Below are positions 33,278 through 46,135 of a stretch of 64,000 nucleotides of DNA, in pieces; the first letter of the stretch is position 1; each line of letters begins with the position of its first letter. The stretch covers positions 372,001 through 436,000 of the forward strand of contig BTPP01000010.1 of NCBI GenBank assembly GCA_037102815.1, read 5' to 3'. The DNA comes from Neurospora intermedia. Lineage: Eukaryota; Ascomycota; Sordariomycetes; Sordariales; Sordariaceae. The notes beneath the pieces are model-generated. The model saw only the letters and a program-made list of their open reading frames with translations. It was not told the origin of the DNA and ran no database searches. A program made the translations under genes and the position numbers.

Positions 33278-33595
33278 TGATACCGGACAGTCGTATCATT
33301 GTATATAGATTAGATAAGGCTATGGAATGGCCAGTCACGTGTGACTGGCTTGCCCGGCCGGACGTGCATGCAGGCTGCCGTGCCTGGGACCAGCGCTATT
33401 GGGCGGCTGGGCCCGGCAGGCAGGTCGTAGACCCAATTGAATGGGCAATGGGTCTGTAATAAGATAAGGAGTCCTTATAAGGCTTGCCTTCTGGGTAAAC
33501 CGTTGGCTTCTAATTCTTCCTTCTATATCATCTTTTACAACGTTTTCAAATATTATTATACTGTTATTTGTAGAGTACTCCGGTTACTCGTATTA
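33278..33595 (+). repeat. 5' LTR of element B
   Basis: A 318-bp GC-rich island in AT-rich DNA. About 24 differences from the 3' copy, all transitions, no indels. It contains a 9-bp inverted repeat GCCAGTCAC/GTGACTGGC with a 2-nt centre (33330-33349) that includes the E-box CACGTG. Confidence 0.93.
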
Positions 33596-35792
33596 AATGG
33601 TAGTTGTAATTAAAAATTGATTGACTAGATTAGACCTATCCGATTAGAGCCTTTAATTAGGTGAATTGATTAATTCCCTAGTTCTTTGAGCCTCTGATTA
33701 CAAAGACCCTATATTGTACGATACCGACCCCGCGATCGCAATCAACAACAAACAATCCTTTACTATTCACGTCTCTAAATTACTTCCTATCCTTCCTTTA
33801 TACCTCTTCCCCCTACGCTTCCCCTTTATACTATACTAATTCACTTATATCGGTTCGCATCGATTAGAATATTACATTGTACTACCCCGATCCGAGTATT
33901 TGCGGGCCTCGACGCGAAGGGTAACCCTATCTACTAGTTACCTAACTTTTAAATATTCCCCAAATACCTATTTATAGTCCTACTAAGTACTATTTTTACT
34001 CTTAATACTATTATTTATTAATAATCGCAACTAGGTACGCTATAAACTAGAAATTAACTTTATTATAGCCGATTATAGCTCTACCGACGATCCGCTTAAT
34101 AGCTTACTAATTTAATAAGAAAATCGCCTTACTAAGAATCGCTTTGTCGATAATTTCGATAACCCTGTTAATTATAACAGTATTATTATCGGGTAGGTAA
34201 ATTACCCTTCAACCCGTAATAGGCTACCCTTTATTAAACCGATCTAACTATTGCCCGGATTGGTAGTTTAGTCTAATAGAGTTAAATAATTAAATTCGAC
34301 TAAGTAAGACTCTCTCGAGCCATCCTAGCAACCGTTAAGCTTATTACCGCTTCTATCGCTCTCCTTGCCGCCCAAGCCTCTATTTCTACCTCCGAAACCG
34401 CAATTGCTCCCTGCGGCGTCCCCAGCCAAGATAATTTTCACTATGCTAAATGATCTATTAACTACAGTCAACGGGTCCCTTATAAGGCCGGCCTTTATTC
34501 TAATAACCCCTAAGAATCCTATTGAACCGATTATTAAAGAAGCTCCTAAAAAGGAACCGCCTTTACTATTAAAATTTAAGAATATTATATTATTTATAAA
34601 GAATATATTTACTAGCAAACCCGAAGTAATACCTCCTAAAATTAACTTTGAAGAGGGAGATACTACTTCCTATATTAAATATTGCCCGACTAAAGATCGT
34701 CCTTCAATTCGCTATAACTATAATTCTATAACTATAGGCTGTAATAATTTTTATAATTACGCCTAAGAGAATGCGGAAGTACCCGAGGAGTTAAAGTACG
34801 AAATAGAGGAATCTATATCCAACTTAAAACGCCCTAATACCCCTAAGTAGTTCGGAGTTAACGTTAGAATATTATAATACTTAATTAATAAAATAGCCTT
34901 CGTCGACGACCGATAAGGTTATAATTTCACTACCTTATCGGATTAGGTTATTGCTGTAAATTATAATATTAAAGGATTAATTAACTTTATTAATAAACGC
35001 TTTAAAACCGTCTAGTTAGCTAATAATAATATATAGACTAAAATTAACGCTATCGACGGCAAAGTCGCTATAATAGGTACCAAAGTATCGCAGGTCAATA
35101 CTAACCTTAATACTATAAGTAGGAAAATTACTACTATACAAACGGATCTCGCTATACTTAGGGCTGTAACTAAGTAGTCTAACGAATCGAATAAGCGTAT
35201 TGAGGACTAGCTTTCATTAATTATTAAGATATTTAGAAATAAAATTCTATTTGCCCCCTTCCCTAGTGTATACCCCGAATCTATTGTAAACGAAGAGATA
35301 CTTCGTTTAATAAAAACTCGGCTAGCGCCGAAGAAACGAATAACTATTTAGTACTATACTCCGCCGGTAGGAGAGCCCTTATCCGGCAGTCCTATACCTC
35401 GTTTTATTAAATTACCCCCCGGTCCGGTATTGGCTAAAGACTAATATAAATGTTTAATATTTAGAAGTCCTTTATTTGGCGGTACGGGTTTTAAACCCGC
35501 TTTTCTCGCTTATAACCTTAGTACGTATAAAACTACGCCCCCGAAGCCTACAATTAAAGATGAAACTCTAAAGCCCCCTCCTACTAAATTAATAATAATC
35601 TATGCTACGCCCTTCTAATATATCTTCGTTAAATTATAGGTATTAAGATTTATACTAACCTTATTGAGGTAGTATCGGTTTTCGGTACCTACCCCTAATA
35701 CTATTAAAACGATTATATTGGTTTGTACTGCTAATGTTATCCTCGAAGAATTTAAAAAGAATTTTGAGTAAATCGTTAAGGATATAGAGAAG

Positions 35793-37020
35793 ATGAAAAA
35801 GGATATTAGTGCCCAAATCGCCGTATTGCAGGCTATGCTCGCGATTTATACGGACCTAGCCCATGGTAATATTATCCCTACCAAACTTACGGCCGCCGGA
35901 GGCGACCCGGGCGATAACGATCCCGATGATAGTAATAACGATGATTTATTATTACGAGGCCTTCCCCCTAGAGGAGGAAGAGGTTTTCCCCCTGGAGGAG
36001 GAAGAGGTTTCCCCCCTAGTAGAGGAGGAGGCTTCCCCCCGGGAGGAGGAGGAAATTTCCCCCTTGGTAGAGGAGGTAGAGGCTTCCCGCCCGACGATGA
36101 GCCTACCGCTAGCTTCTACGGAGCTTACCCCCGAAATTATATTAAAATTAAGAAGGAAGAGGTCGGCTACTTTAATCCGTACTACTTTAATCCTAATAAC
36201 CTTAGTATAGTTTAAGACGGTAAAGACGTTATTTATACGGATATAACTATATTTGCAAACCGCCTTATGTTTATAATGGAAGATTTCCCTACTATTAGGG
36301 CCGAAGTAGAAAACTAATTGGCTTGCTTATTTCTATAATTCCTATAGGGAGTAGCGCTCTTATAGTAGTACAACCAATTTAAGCCCGACTAGCGTAGTAT
36401 AATATAAAGCAACGGACTAGTTGGCTTGTATAATAGTGTAGTTACTCGCTTTAGACTAGACTCTGCAACTGTTACCCGAAAATTCAATTAAGGTACTATT
36501 ACGCTGAGAGATGTTGTAGCTGATAAGAATGTAGTTTTAATATATGTAATAAAAAAGCTCCGGCTAGCGCGGGCAATAGGTATGCTTTCTAAGATAGAAA
36601 ATAATTGGTACGGTATTACGATGTATATTTAGGCTAGTATAGACACGCGTATTAAAACCCTATTGCGACCTCCCTATAAAATAGGCTTTTTAACCGACTA
36701 TATAGCGGAGATCGACGATACTAGAGAATTCTTCGTATTTATAGTTAGAGATAAATACCCTTATATCCCCCCTAAATCCGCCTATACTGTCTAAAGCTCT
36801 GTTGATTATAGTATTAATAATTCGATATATAATACTTCCCGTCGAAATCGGTTTAATAATTGTAATTTAAAGAGTTCCGGCCGCGATCTACGCTACAATA
36901 ACCGCTATACTAACTGCTGCAACGACCGACGTAACAATCGGCGTTCTAATTGCTGTAACGACCGACGTTCCGATCGCTGTAACGACCGACGTTCTAATTG
37001 CCGTAATAATCGTTAAGACA
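35793..37020 (+). pseudogene. RIP-mutated gag of element B
   Basis: The first 140 codons (35793-36215) are still open. They contain Arg-Gly-Gly-rich repeats of the type GGGRGFPP (about residues 57-100), then EEVGYFNPYYFNP. Downstream the frame is broken but continues with a capsid-like region. It ends at 36911-37015 in a 24-bp tandem repeat encoding Arg/Asn/Asp/Cys-rich 8-mers, a possible basic nucleic-acid-binding tail. The match to Gag of Ty3/gypsy elements comes from position and remembered family pattern. Boundaries are approximate. Confidence 0.65.
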
Positions 37021-37499
37021 CCCGTCGCAATAATAAAACTAGAGGAGGTAGAGATAGTAGGGTAGGTGATTGAACTTATTATACTGAAGATACCGAGGAA
37101 AAGGAGGAAAGCCCGGATAAAGCTTCCGAATAGGACGACGCTATATTTGTAGAAGATTCTAATTTAAATAGTGATACTGCTAATGTTTATTATATATATA
37201 ATAGAGAATTGATTTATTATAAATGCTTTAAGGAGTTTAATTCCGTTTTATTAAAGAAATGCTACGTAAAGTAATGTTTACCCTATAAAGTAATAGAATG
37301 CGAAGCTATATAGCCCCTATCAAAGATTCCTATCGTTAGAAGGACCTGCGATTAATATTATCTGGTTTGCCTATTACGAAATATAGTATTTAAATATATT
37401 AAGAAATATAAATATATTTTAATAGATACGTATAAGGAGAAAGAGAAAGAGCCCGACGTAGTATATTATACTAGTAGTCCTATAGATTATAAAGTAAAG

Positions 37500-40400
37500 G
37501 AAGTTAAGGCTTACCCAGGCGAAGATTTAGCTAATAATCTTCTATCTAATTATATCTATTTATATATAGAAGCGAGAGTTACGCTAGATACTAAAGATTT
37601 CGAAGTTTATTTCAATCTAGGCGTGGGACGTAATATTATCGATTGGAAGATTCTTCTTAGCCTCTAATATTCTATATCTATAGCCTATTTAATTATAGTC
37701 CGGGGAGTAGGTAATAAATCGATAAAGCTAAAGGAATAGGCAATATTCACAATATATTTTCTTAGCATTGATTATAACGGCGAGGATACCCTATTGAAGA
37801 TAGAAGCGAGTATATAGGTAATAGATAATTTTATACTTAATATTCTATTCGCTAACTCCTTCCTCTACCTATAGTAAGCTAATATCGACTATAAAGCCGA
37901 ACTAGTCTACTTCTTAAAAGATGGCTTTACTGTAAGATTCTCAGTAGTTAAGCGATCTAATAAGTGTAATAGAAAAGTAACAATTGGTAAAAAGATTTTA
38001 CTATTGCCCGGAGAGTAGGCTATAATTTTAATTTATTATAAACCCCTCCCGAAGGACTGTTCTTTTACTTTTATATTATAATATATAGTAATTCCCTATA
38101 CGATCGTCGATGCTAAGTCCCCTCGATTTATCCCTATTAAGAATACCTCCTAGACAACCATTAATATCCTAAAGAATTTTTATATCGGTTCGATCGGCGA
38201 ATACGAAGATAGCGGATTCTTTATAACTTTATAGGTTGATTTTAATATTGCCTTAGTAATCGAATAAGTTTTAACTATCTTTAAAGGCAATTTAGGCGCT
38301 ATATTAGCAGAAGTAGTAGAGCGAATTATTAAAGACTTCCTACTACTATTAAATAGTAAAATCCTCTTTTCGGATAAATTAGGAATTAAATAATAATGAG
38401 AACCGACGAGCGACCTATCGCTACTAAGCGTCCCTAAGAAATATTCAACCTTTAATATACGTATAGAAGAAGTACTGGAAATTATCACTAACGAAGGCGT
38501 ATATATTTATATAGCCAATCCGAACTTCGCTAAAGTACTGAAATAAGTCGTAATATCCTTCTCCGATTTGTAGAAGGAAGGAGGAATCGTCGATATACTT
38601 CTAGAGGATATAATAAGGGTCCTACTCGTAGAGGGATAATAAAAATAGAAAGTAGCGACGAGAATGTACCTACTGAGTAAAAAAGACCAAGCCGTTATCG
38701 ATAAGGTCTTCGACGCCCTCTATAAATAAGGCAAAATAGAATATATCTTTCGCGCTACGCCTTTTACCTACCCGGTCTTTATAATTTAATACATAATTAA
38801 ACTTGGCCTGAAAGGTCGGCCGGTTATTAATTTGAGAATGCTAAATAACGTTATAATGCCTAATAATTACCTATTACTATTATAAGGCGAGATTATTGCG
38901 TTTATCCGAGGCAAGCTATTTATTACTATTATTGATACTATATCGTTTTTCTATTAATTTAGAGTATAGTAGAAATATTGGGATAGATTCACCCTAATTA
39001 CTTATTACGGCTTGGAATAACCTACGGTTGCCCAAATAGGATTCAAAAACACGCCGGCCTACGTCTAGCGGTTTATAGATATATTATTAAAAGACTATAA
39101 GGTATATTATCGAATGTATATTAATAATATCGTTATCGCCTTTAGCATAGCCAATAAATATATAGCCCACCTTACTACCATCTTCAAAATCTTTGTAATT
39201 AAGAATATTATATTCTCGCTTAAGAAATCGTATTTAGGCTACCCTAGCGTCGAACTCTTTGGTTTTCGGGTAAATTCCTTAGGCCTATCTATAACGATAG
39301 AAAGAATCGCTGCTATACGTAATTTAACTTTCCTAAGCTAGTTAAAAACTCTCGAATAATATATTGGCGGAACCGGCTTCCTTCGTTATTTAATACTATA
39401 CTATACCTAACTCGTTAAGCTACTCTAAAATAAGAAGGTCGCCCTACTGGCTGAGGGAAGGAAAGTAGGTAAGACGGATAGCTACGGAAAATGAGTAGTA
39501 TATTATATAAAAATAAAATACGAGCCTACCGAGCGGGAGCTCGCTGCATTCGAAGTTCTATAAGACGCTATCTGTAATAATCTAACTATATTTAATTACT
39601 TTAACCCCGACTAATAAGCTTTTCTTTAAATAAATAGATCCTTCGAAAGGGGATTTAATATTATAATATTTCACTTTAAAATCGACTATATATAGACCCC
39701 TAGATTGAGTATCCCCTCCAACTAAGTCCTACCCATTATATTCTTGAGTAAGGTACTAATATCCGCCGAAATTAAATATAGCTTATTAAAGTTAGAAGTC
39801 ATTTACCTAATCTAGGCGGTTAAGCGACTACGTACTTAAATCTATTTATATAATATTATTGTTATTGTCCTAACCGACTACTCTATAACGAAAAGTATTA
39901 TAGAGTAGACTAATTTACGGACCTTATCGACGGATAGAGTGAATCGACGCCTGATTAATATATTAATTTATTTATCCTAATATGATATTAAAGTCTACTA
40001 TCTACCTGGGAAATTCAATTTCCTACTAAATACCCTAAGTCGATTAAGGGCTAAGGACGATAATAGTAACCCTAAAGGCGAAACGGTCCTCGATAATATA
40101 TAATATACGGAGGAGTGCTACAATTTAAAAGTCTTTTATACTTATACCGAGGTATAAATAAACGAAATAACGCTCAAACGATTCGTTAATAGTTATAAAT
40201 CCGATACTAAGTTCGCGGCGGTCGTTAACGACCTAAAAGATTATACTACCGAGGACGGCAACATTTTTCGCTGGGCTGGATATCCGTTCTTTATAGATAA
40301 GTACGGCTTAATTTATAATTAATAGAACGACGGATCTAAAAACCTATACGTCCCTTTTAATTATATAAAAGAGGTTTTTAAAATAATATATAATAAAAAG

Positions 40401-41760
40401 TACTATTTCGGTAAGGACCGAATAATATATAACCTAAAAGCCTTCTTATTCCCTAATAAAATACAATTAATTAAAGATTACATTTAGAAATACCTAGCTT
40501 ATAACTTTAATTAAACTGATAGAAGTGCGCCTATAAGCGACTATTAGTTAATCCGTCTTAAAAATATTCTATTTATACGAACTATTACTATTAATTTTAT
40601 CGTCGAATTACTAGAAGTATTAGCTATTAGTACTCCGTAGTATTTAGAGGGTTATAATATATTTAATTATATAGTTCCTGTAACCGATAAGTCGTTTAAG
40701 CGATCCTTATTCATCCTTGGATATTCAATATATATAGTAGAAGATTGGGGAAGGGTTCTTATTCGCCTATTGCTATTCTACGACTAGGGAATGCTAATTA
40801 CTATTATCTCTGACCGGGACTGTAAATTTATATTAGCTTTATAGAAGAGTATATAGAAGGCTATAAATACCAAGCTATTAATAATAACCGTATATTATCC
40901 CTAGGGAGACGGACTAGTAAAATGCAAAAACCAAATAGTCGAAGTAGTATTACGATTCTATATTTTTTACTTCCTAGACAAAATATAGTTAAATGTAATT
41001 ATATAACTATAGTAGAATTTTAATAGCGCTTATATTAATACTATTAAAACTAATCCCTATAAGTACCTCTTTAGTTACAAATTAGCAGCTCCTATCGATT
41101 TAATTGCTACTACTATTAGGGAAGTATAAAACTACTAAATCCTTCGTAATTATATTCGGGAAGATACTCGCTTCGCTATAGACTTTACTATTACTAATGC
41201 CAAGCGTTACTATAATGCTAATTATTGATAAATCGAATTGGAGGCTAGCGACGAGGTGTTCCTCAAATTGTATAAAGGATACTACCTACTAGGACACCCC
41301 TCAAAGAAGCTATTACAATAACGGGTAGGACCTTTCAAAATCGTTCGTAGAGTAGGTAAATTCGTATACGAATTAGACCTACTTAAGGAGATGAAAATCT
41401 ACCCGGTTATCTCAATCGCGTACTTAAAACTAGCTCCTAAGGGTAATAACCCCTTTAACCGTACCGCCCCGCCGCCTAAACCAGTCGAAGACTTTTAAAA
41501 CTCGGATAATAAGGACGGCGCCAACTATGAAATTAAAGTCCTCCTAGACTATAAGTTCAAAAGCAATAGTACTTACGAATATCGTGTTAAGTAGTTTAGA
41601 TATAATTATTAGTATAATCGATAGAAGACCGAAGAAGAGCTATATAACGCTAAAGAGCTTATTAAAGAGTATTGGGTACGGAAGGGAGGATGTAATAAAC
41701 AAGCCGGACGACGTACTACTAAATGTATTACTCGTAATTAGATTAAGAAGTGAGGGTATA
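37500..41760 (+). pseudogene. RIP-mutated pol of element B (protease, RT, RNase H, integrase, chromodomain)
   Basis: A protease-like region (about 37560-37900) precedes reverse transcriptase (about 38650-39400). RT retains KGRPVINLRMLNNVIMPNNY, but its Y-x-D-D box now reads YINN (39117-39128). RNase H follows (about 39500-40080). The integrase (about 40490-41450) retains two catalytic Asp contexts (VTDKSFK and ISDRDCKF), but the third acidic residue is Lys (GDGLVK, codon 40919-40921). A chromodomain remnant lies at about 41500-41700 (EIKVLLDYKF...EYRVK, then a tail near ELLKSIGYGRED-like sequence). Gln codons have become TAA/TAG throughout. The element is inactive. Confidence 0.85.
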
Positions 41761-41801
41761 GTCTAGTGAGGACACTAGTAATCTCTTTGTAAGCCGGGAC
41801 T

Positions 41802-42119
41802 TAATACCGGACAATTGTATTATTATATATAGATTAGATAAGGCCATGGAATGGCCAGTCACGTGTGACTGGCTTGCCCGGCCGGACGTACATGCAGGCT
41901 GCCGTGCTTGGGACTAGCGCTATTGGGCGGCTGGGCCCGGCAGGCAGGTCGCAGACCCAATTGAATGGGCAATGGGTCTGTGATAAGATAAGGAGTCCTT
42001 ATAAGGCTTGCCTTCTAGGCAAGCCGTTAGCTTCTGATTCTTCCTTCTACATTATCTTTCACAACGCTTTCAAATATCATTATACTGTTATTTGCAGAGC
42101 ACTCCGGTTACCCGTATTA
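41802..42119 (+). repeat. 3' LTR of element B
   Basis: 318 bp, the same length as the 5' copy. Starts TAATAC (RIP-altered TGATAC) and ends GTATTA, followed directly by target duplication GGAGG. The CACGTG palindrome is conserved at 41854-41873. Confidence 0.93.
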
Positions 42120-45100
42120 GGAGGATATTAGGAGGATAATAGAGGAGGATAAAATAGAAGAAGAGGGAGGCGTTTTAAATCCTAAGAGTATAAGTAATAA
42201 TTTAATAGAAGATTTAGTTAAAAAGGTATTAATAGGTAAAGGATAAGGGTATAAAAAGTTTTTCGGTAGTAATTATTATTAATAAATCGATATATTAATA
42301 GGAGAGGGTAATATAATTATTTTACGTACTATAAAGGTCGCTAATTCTATATAGATTAATAGTATTAATAACGATTTCCTACGCTATAAAGTAATTATTA
42401 ATAATTACTTCGCTATTAATAGTATTAATATTAGTAAAATTACGTCTAAAAATGTTACGAAGTTTTATAAGAAAATAGATAAGCCTCTAAAGACCGACGT
42501 TTAAATTTAGACTAAACTCTCTAAATAATATTAGTACTATATTAGTACTTTTAAGTAAGAAGGCACCGAGGTCCTTCCCCCTAACTATTCGTACAATTTT
42601 AAATTTGAATTCTATTTAAAAACGTTACCGTCCGCTTCTTACGGCTGTACTTTTAATTTAGACGAATTTAATATTATTAAAAAATGGATCGACGATAACC
42701 TTAAGAAGAAGTTTATCCGGCCTTCCTAATTTAAAGTATTAGCGCTAATTCTATTCATTAAGAAATTAGGAGGTAGAGTCTATGTTTGTATCGATTATAG
42801 AGGTATTAATAATATAACTTTTAAATCCCGCTACCTATTACCGCTTATTAAGGAGACCTTAGACGCGATTTGCCGCGTTAAAATCTTTATTAAGCTCGAT
42901 ATTATTGTAGCTTTTAATAGGATTTGTATTAAATAGGGCTATAAATAGCTGACCGCCTTTATTATACGGTTTGGTCTATTTAAATTATTAGTTATTCCTT
43001 TTAATTTATAAGATACCCCCGGGGCTTTCTAGAATTATATTAACGATATCTTTTATAATATCCTTAATATTTATACGACTATATACTTTAATAATATTTT
43101 TATTTATTCGGACAATATATAGGATTACGAACAGTATATTAATAATATCTTTAATCGATTCGCTAGGGTGGGCCTTAGTATTGATATTAATAAATGCGAA
43201 TTTTATACGATTCGTACGAAATATTTAGGCCTTATTATTACCCTAGGTAGTATTGAAATAAATTTAGAAAAAATTAAAGTAATTACCGAATAGTAAACTT
43301 TAGAATTAAAGAAGTCCTTACAGTCCTTCTTAAACTTCGCGAATTTCTACCGACGGTTTATTAAAGATTTTTTAATTATAGCGACCCTACTTTATAAATT
43401 TATAAAGAAGAATACGGTTTAGATTTGGAATGATAGTTATTAGGAGGTATTTGAGTCTTTTAAGAAGGCCTTTATTAAAGGCCTTATTCTAAAAATTTAC
43501 GATTAAACTAAAAAAACGGTTATTAAGACGGATATTTCTAATTGGGCCGTCGGCGGTACCTTCTTATAGTATAGTAATAATAGCGTTCTCTACTTTATAA
43601 TTTATTTTTCGGTTAAATATATTTTATAGGAATATAATTATAACGTTTATAATAAGGAATTACTAACTATTATTAAAACTTTAGAGGAGTGGAGGCCGGA
43701 GTTCGAAGGAGCCTAGCAACCGTTCGATATTTTGACCGATTATAAGAATTTATAGACTTTTATAATTAATAAATAGCTTATTTAATAATATATATATTAG
43801 TTTTAATTCCTTTCTCGCTTTAATTTCCTAATTAAATATACCCCCGGCTTAAAGAATTTACAATTAGATACTTTAAATTATAAACCTAACGATCGTTTAA
43901 ATAGCGAGGAAAATAATTATTTAATTACCTATAAACGAATTCTATTCGACCCTTTATAGTTCGAAGAGGGTTATTTCAAGGACCTTACTGCTAATTTCTT
44001 GCTATATTTATTGAAATAAGAGGACTTTAATATTAAATTTACCGACGACTTAATTTATATAAGTTACAAGACGTTTATTTTCTTATAGGAGCTGGTTTCC
44101 TACTTTACGGACGAGTTCTACTGGTAATAGCCGTTAATTATTAAAAAGGTTTTCTATAGGGTGTTTTCGGAATATTATATTATTAATAGTATTGCGAAAT
44201 AGCGAAATAGGATTATTATTAACTTTTATAATAAAAACCTTTAATTCTAATTAATTAGTCGCTAATATAATACTTCTAGCGCGGACTACCTTAGCTGTAA
44301 CGCTACGTACGAACTTTTATAATACGATTTCTATTAGGAGGGGATATATAATAATATAAAGTTTTTCTATAAAGACTACCTCCTATACGCGAAGATTAAA
44401 TCGTTAAAGTATAGTTCCGCTGGTTACTTTAAGTTTGTAGCCGTTTCCCTAGTACCCTAAAAGGACGTTTCGGTCGATTATATAACCCTGTTGTTAGAGA
44501 GTACCTACTTCGGTTAAACGTTTAAATACGTTGCTATTGTTGTTAATCGCCTTATAAAAATATATTATTATATTGCGATTATAATTTTTAAAGCCGAGGA
44601 GTTAGCCGATTGTTTTATCGATTGTATTTATTCGATCTATAGTCTTTTAAATAATATTCTATTTAATAGAGGTATTTAATTTGTATTATAATTCTAATCT
44701 ACCCTTTATAGGAGATTATTTATTACTTATAAATTAACGTCTATTTTTTACCTATAAATTAATATTTAAATTGAATATATTAATATAGAGATAGAGTAGT
44801 ACTTAAAGCTCTATATTAATTGGGCGTAAACGGATTGGGTAAAATAGTTAGTACTTACGGAGTTCGTTAGTAATAATACTATTTCCTTATTAATAGGGAT
44901 TTTATTATTCTTTACTAATTATAGTTATTACCCTCGTATAAGTATAGAACCCTATACCCTACTACCGCTAAATTTATTGCTAATATAGTTTAGGGAGTAT
45001 TATAAGGCTAACGAACTAGTAGATTACTTTTAGAAAATTTAGAACTTTGTAGTTTAATAGTTGTAATATATATAAGAGTAATACGAAGATAATATTAATA

Positions 45101-45870
45101 GGAAGTATATTAATTCGTTGAAGTACTACGTTAATAATATAGTCCTGCTAAATACGATTAATTTTACTAGCGGTCGTTTTTACGCTAAATTCTCCCCTAG
45201 GTAGGAAGGCCCTTTTAAGATCGTCCGAGCTGAATTTTATACAATTTACCTCGCCCTACCTATTAATATAAAGTATTTACTAGTCTTTTACGTTTCTATA
45301 GTCCAATTGTAGTTTAGCGAGGAACTCCCCGACTAAAATACCTTAATTAATATTAAAATTAATAACGGGAAGGTAATGATATAAACGGATAATTAGAAGG
45401 AGTATAAGGAATAGGTATTCGAAAAATTTATTAATTACGCTTAAAAGGGTTCTAATTTCTACTAGAAGTACTATATTAAATAGAAGACCGGTAACCCTAT
45501 TTAGGAATCTATTAATAATATTATCGATTATAAGCACCGCCTATAATAATTTTATTATAATAACCCGGATAAGCTTATCCCTTTAGAGGTTTAGAGCCTC
45601 TTTAATTAGCTCGCCTCCGTTTTCTAACTATCCCGGCGCCCTCTTTAGTACTAGAGCCCCTTCGACGCTACTCCGCTCGCTTCTAATAAGAAGGAAGTGG
45701 AGGATAAGCTATATTTGGTAGTTGGGAAGGTTATACGACGATTAATAAATATTTAGTTTGGGAAAGCTACCTCTAACGTAGTTTATAAATTACGTTAGTT
45801 TATAAAGGAATAGGTAATATTATATGTATATATAGATTTTTCAATTCTATAAGCTTCTTTTAAGGGGGGA
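42120..45870 (+). pseudogene. RIP-mutated pol of element A (RT, RNase H, integrase)
   Basis: Resumes after the element B insertion. Reverse transcriptase (about 42620-43380) keeps LGGRVYVCIDYRGINNIT and FIKLDIIVAFNRI. Its Y-x-D-D box has become YFNN (43084-43095). RNase H (about 43490-43870) keeps an ILTD-type motif. Integrase spans about 44080-45240 and is followed by a region (about 45200-45330) resembling the GPFKIVR C-terminal module. In-frame stops are TAA/TAG. Position, order and residual motifs identify it as Ty3/gypsy pol. Confidence 0.85.
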
Positions 45871-45873
45871 TAG

Positions 45874-46135
45874 TATTATAGGGCTAGCCTGTAATATGGT
45901 TGTACTATACTGACCGTACATGTGCTACGCTAGTGCTTTATACTATAGCTTAGAGCCGGGCACTCGTATTAGTTATATGCTTCGTTACGTACAGTCTTAC
46001 GTGCGCGCGTACGGACTGGCCTGTCTAGGCTCTCGCCCATATAGCTAGTCCTCTACGTACACTTCCCTTTCTCCTTCTTCGTATAATAATGTATATTTTA
46101 CCCCACCCCCAACGGTGCCCTCTCGCTCCGTAATA
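45874..46135 (+). repeat. 3' LTR of element A
   Basis: 262 bp, equal in length to the 5' LTR. Preceded by a polypurine tract ending GGGGGGATAG and followed by target duplication AGAAC (46136-46140). Confidence 0.92.

Larger units (their letters stand above)
33278..42119 (+). mobile_element. Ty3/gypsy LTR retrotransposon B (nested in A, RIP-inactivated)
   Basis: Two 318-bp LTRs (33278-33595 and 41802-42119) flank the element. The 5-bp target duplication GGAGG is at 33273-33277 and 42120-42124. The 5' LTR begins TGATAC and ends GTATTA, a TGATAC/GTATCA terminal inverted repeat with one RIP change. Two bases after the 5' LTR a TGGTAG motif resembles a tRNA primer-binding site. Order on + is gag (RGG-type repeats), protease, reverse transcriptase, RNase H, integrase, chromodomain, which places it among chromodomain-bearing Ty3/gypsy elements (chromoviruses). 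All catalytic frames are broken. Confidence 0.93.
29811..46135 (+). mobile_element. Ty3/gypsy LTR retrotransposon A (outer, RIP-inactivated)
   Basis: Two 262-bp LTRs (29811-30072 and 45874-46135) flank the element. The 5-bp target-site duplication AGAAC is at 29806-29810 and 46136-46140. LTRs start TATTATAGGG and end CCGTAATA, consistent with original TG...CA ends altered by RIP. A polypurine tract (about 45861-45873) abuts the 3' LTR. Internal order on + is gag, protease, [insertion of element B], reverse transcriptase, RNase H, integrase. That is the Ty3/gypsy order. All frames are disrupted. Without element B the element would be about 7.5 kb. Confidence 0.92.

Noticed and set aside
35040-37020. 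Possible CRISPR-like array from the 24-bp repeats in element B
   Set aside because: The repeats are directly adjacent and coding-frame-sized (8 codons) with no spacers, in a eukaryotic retrotransposon.
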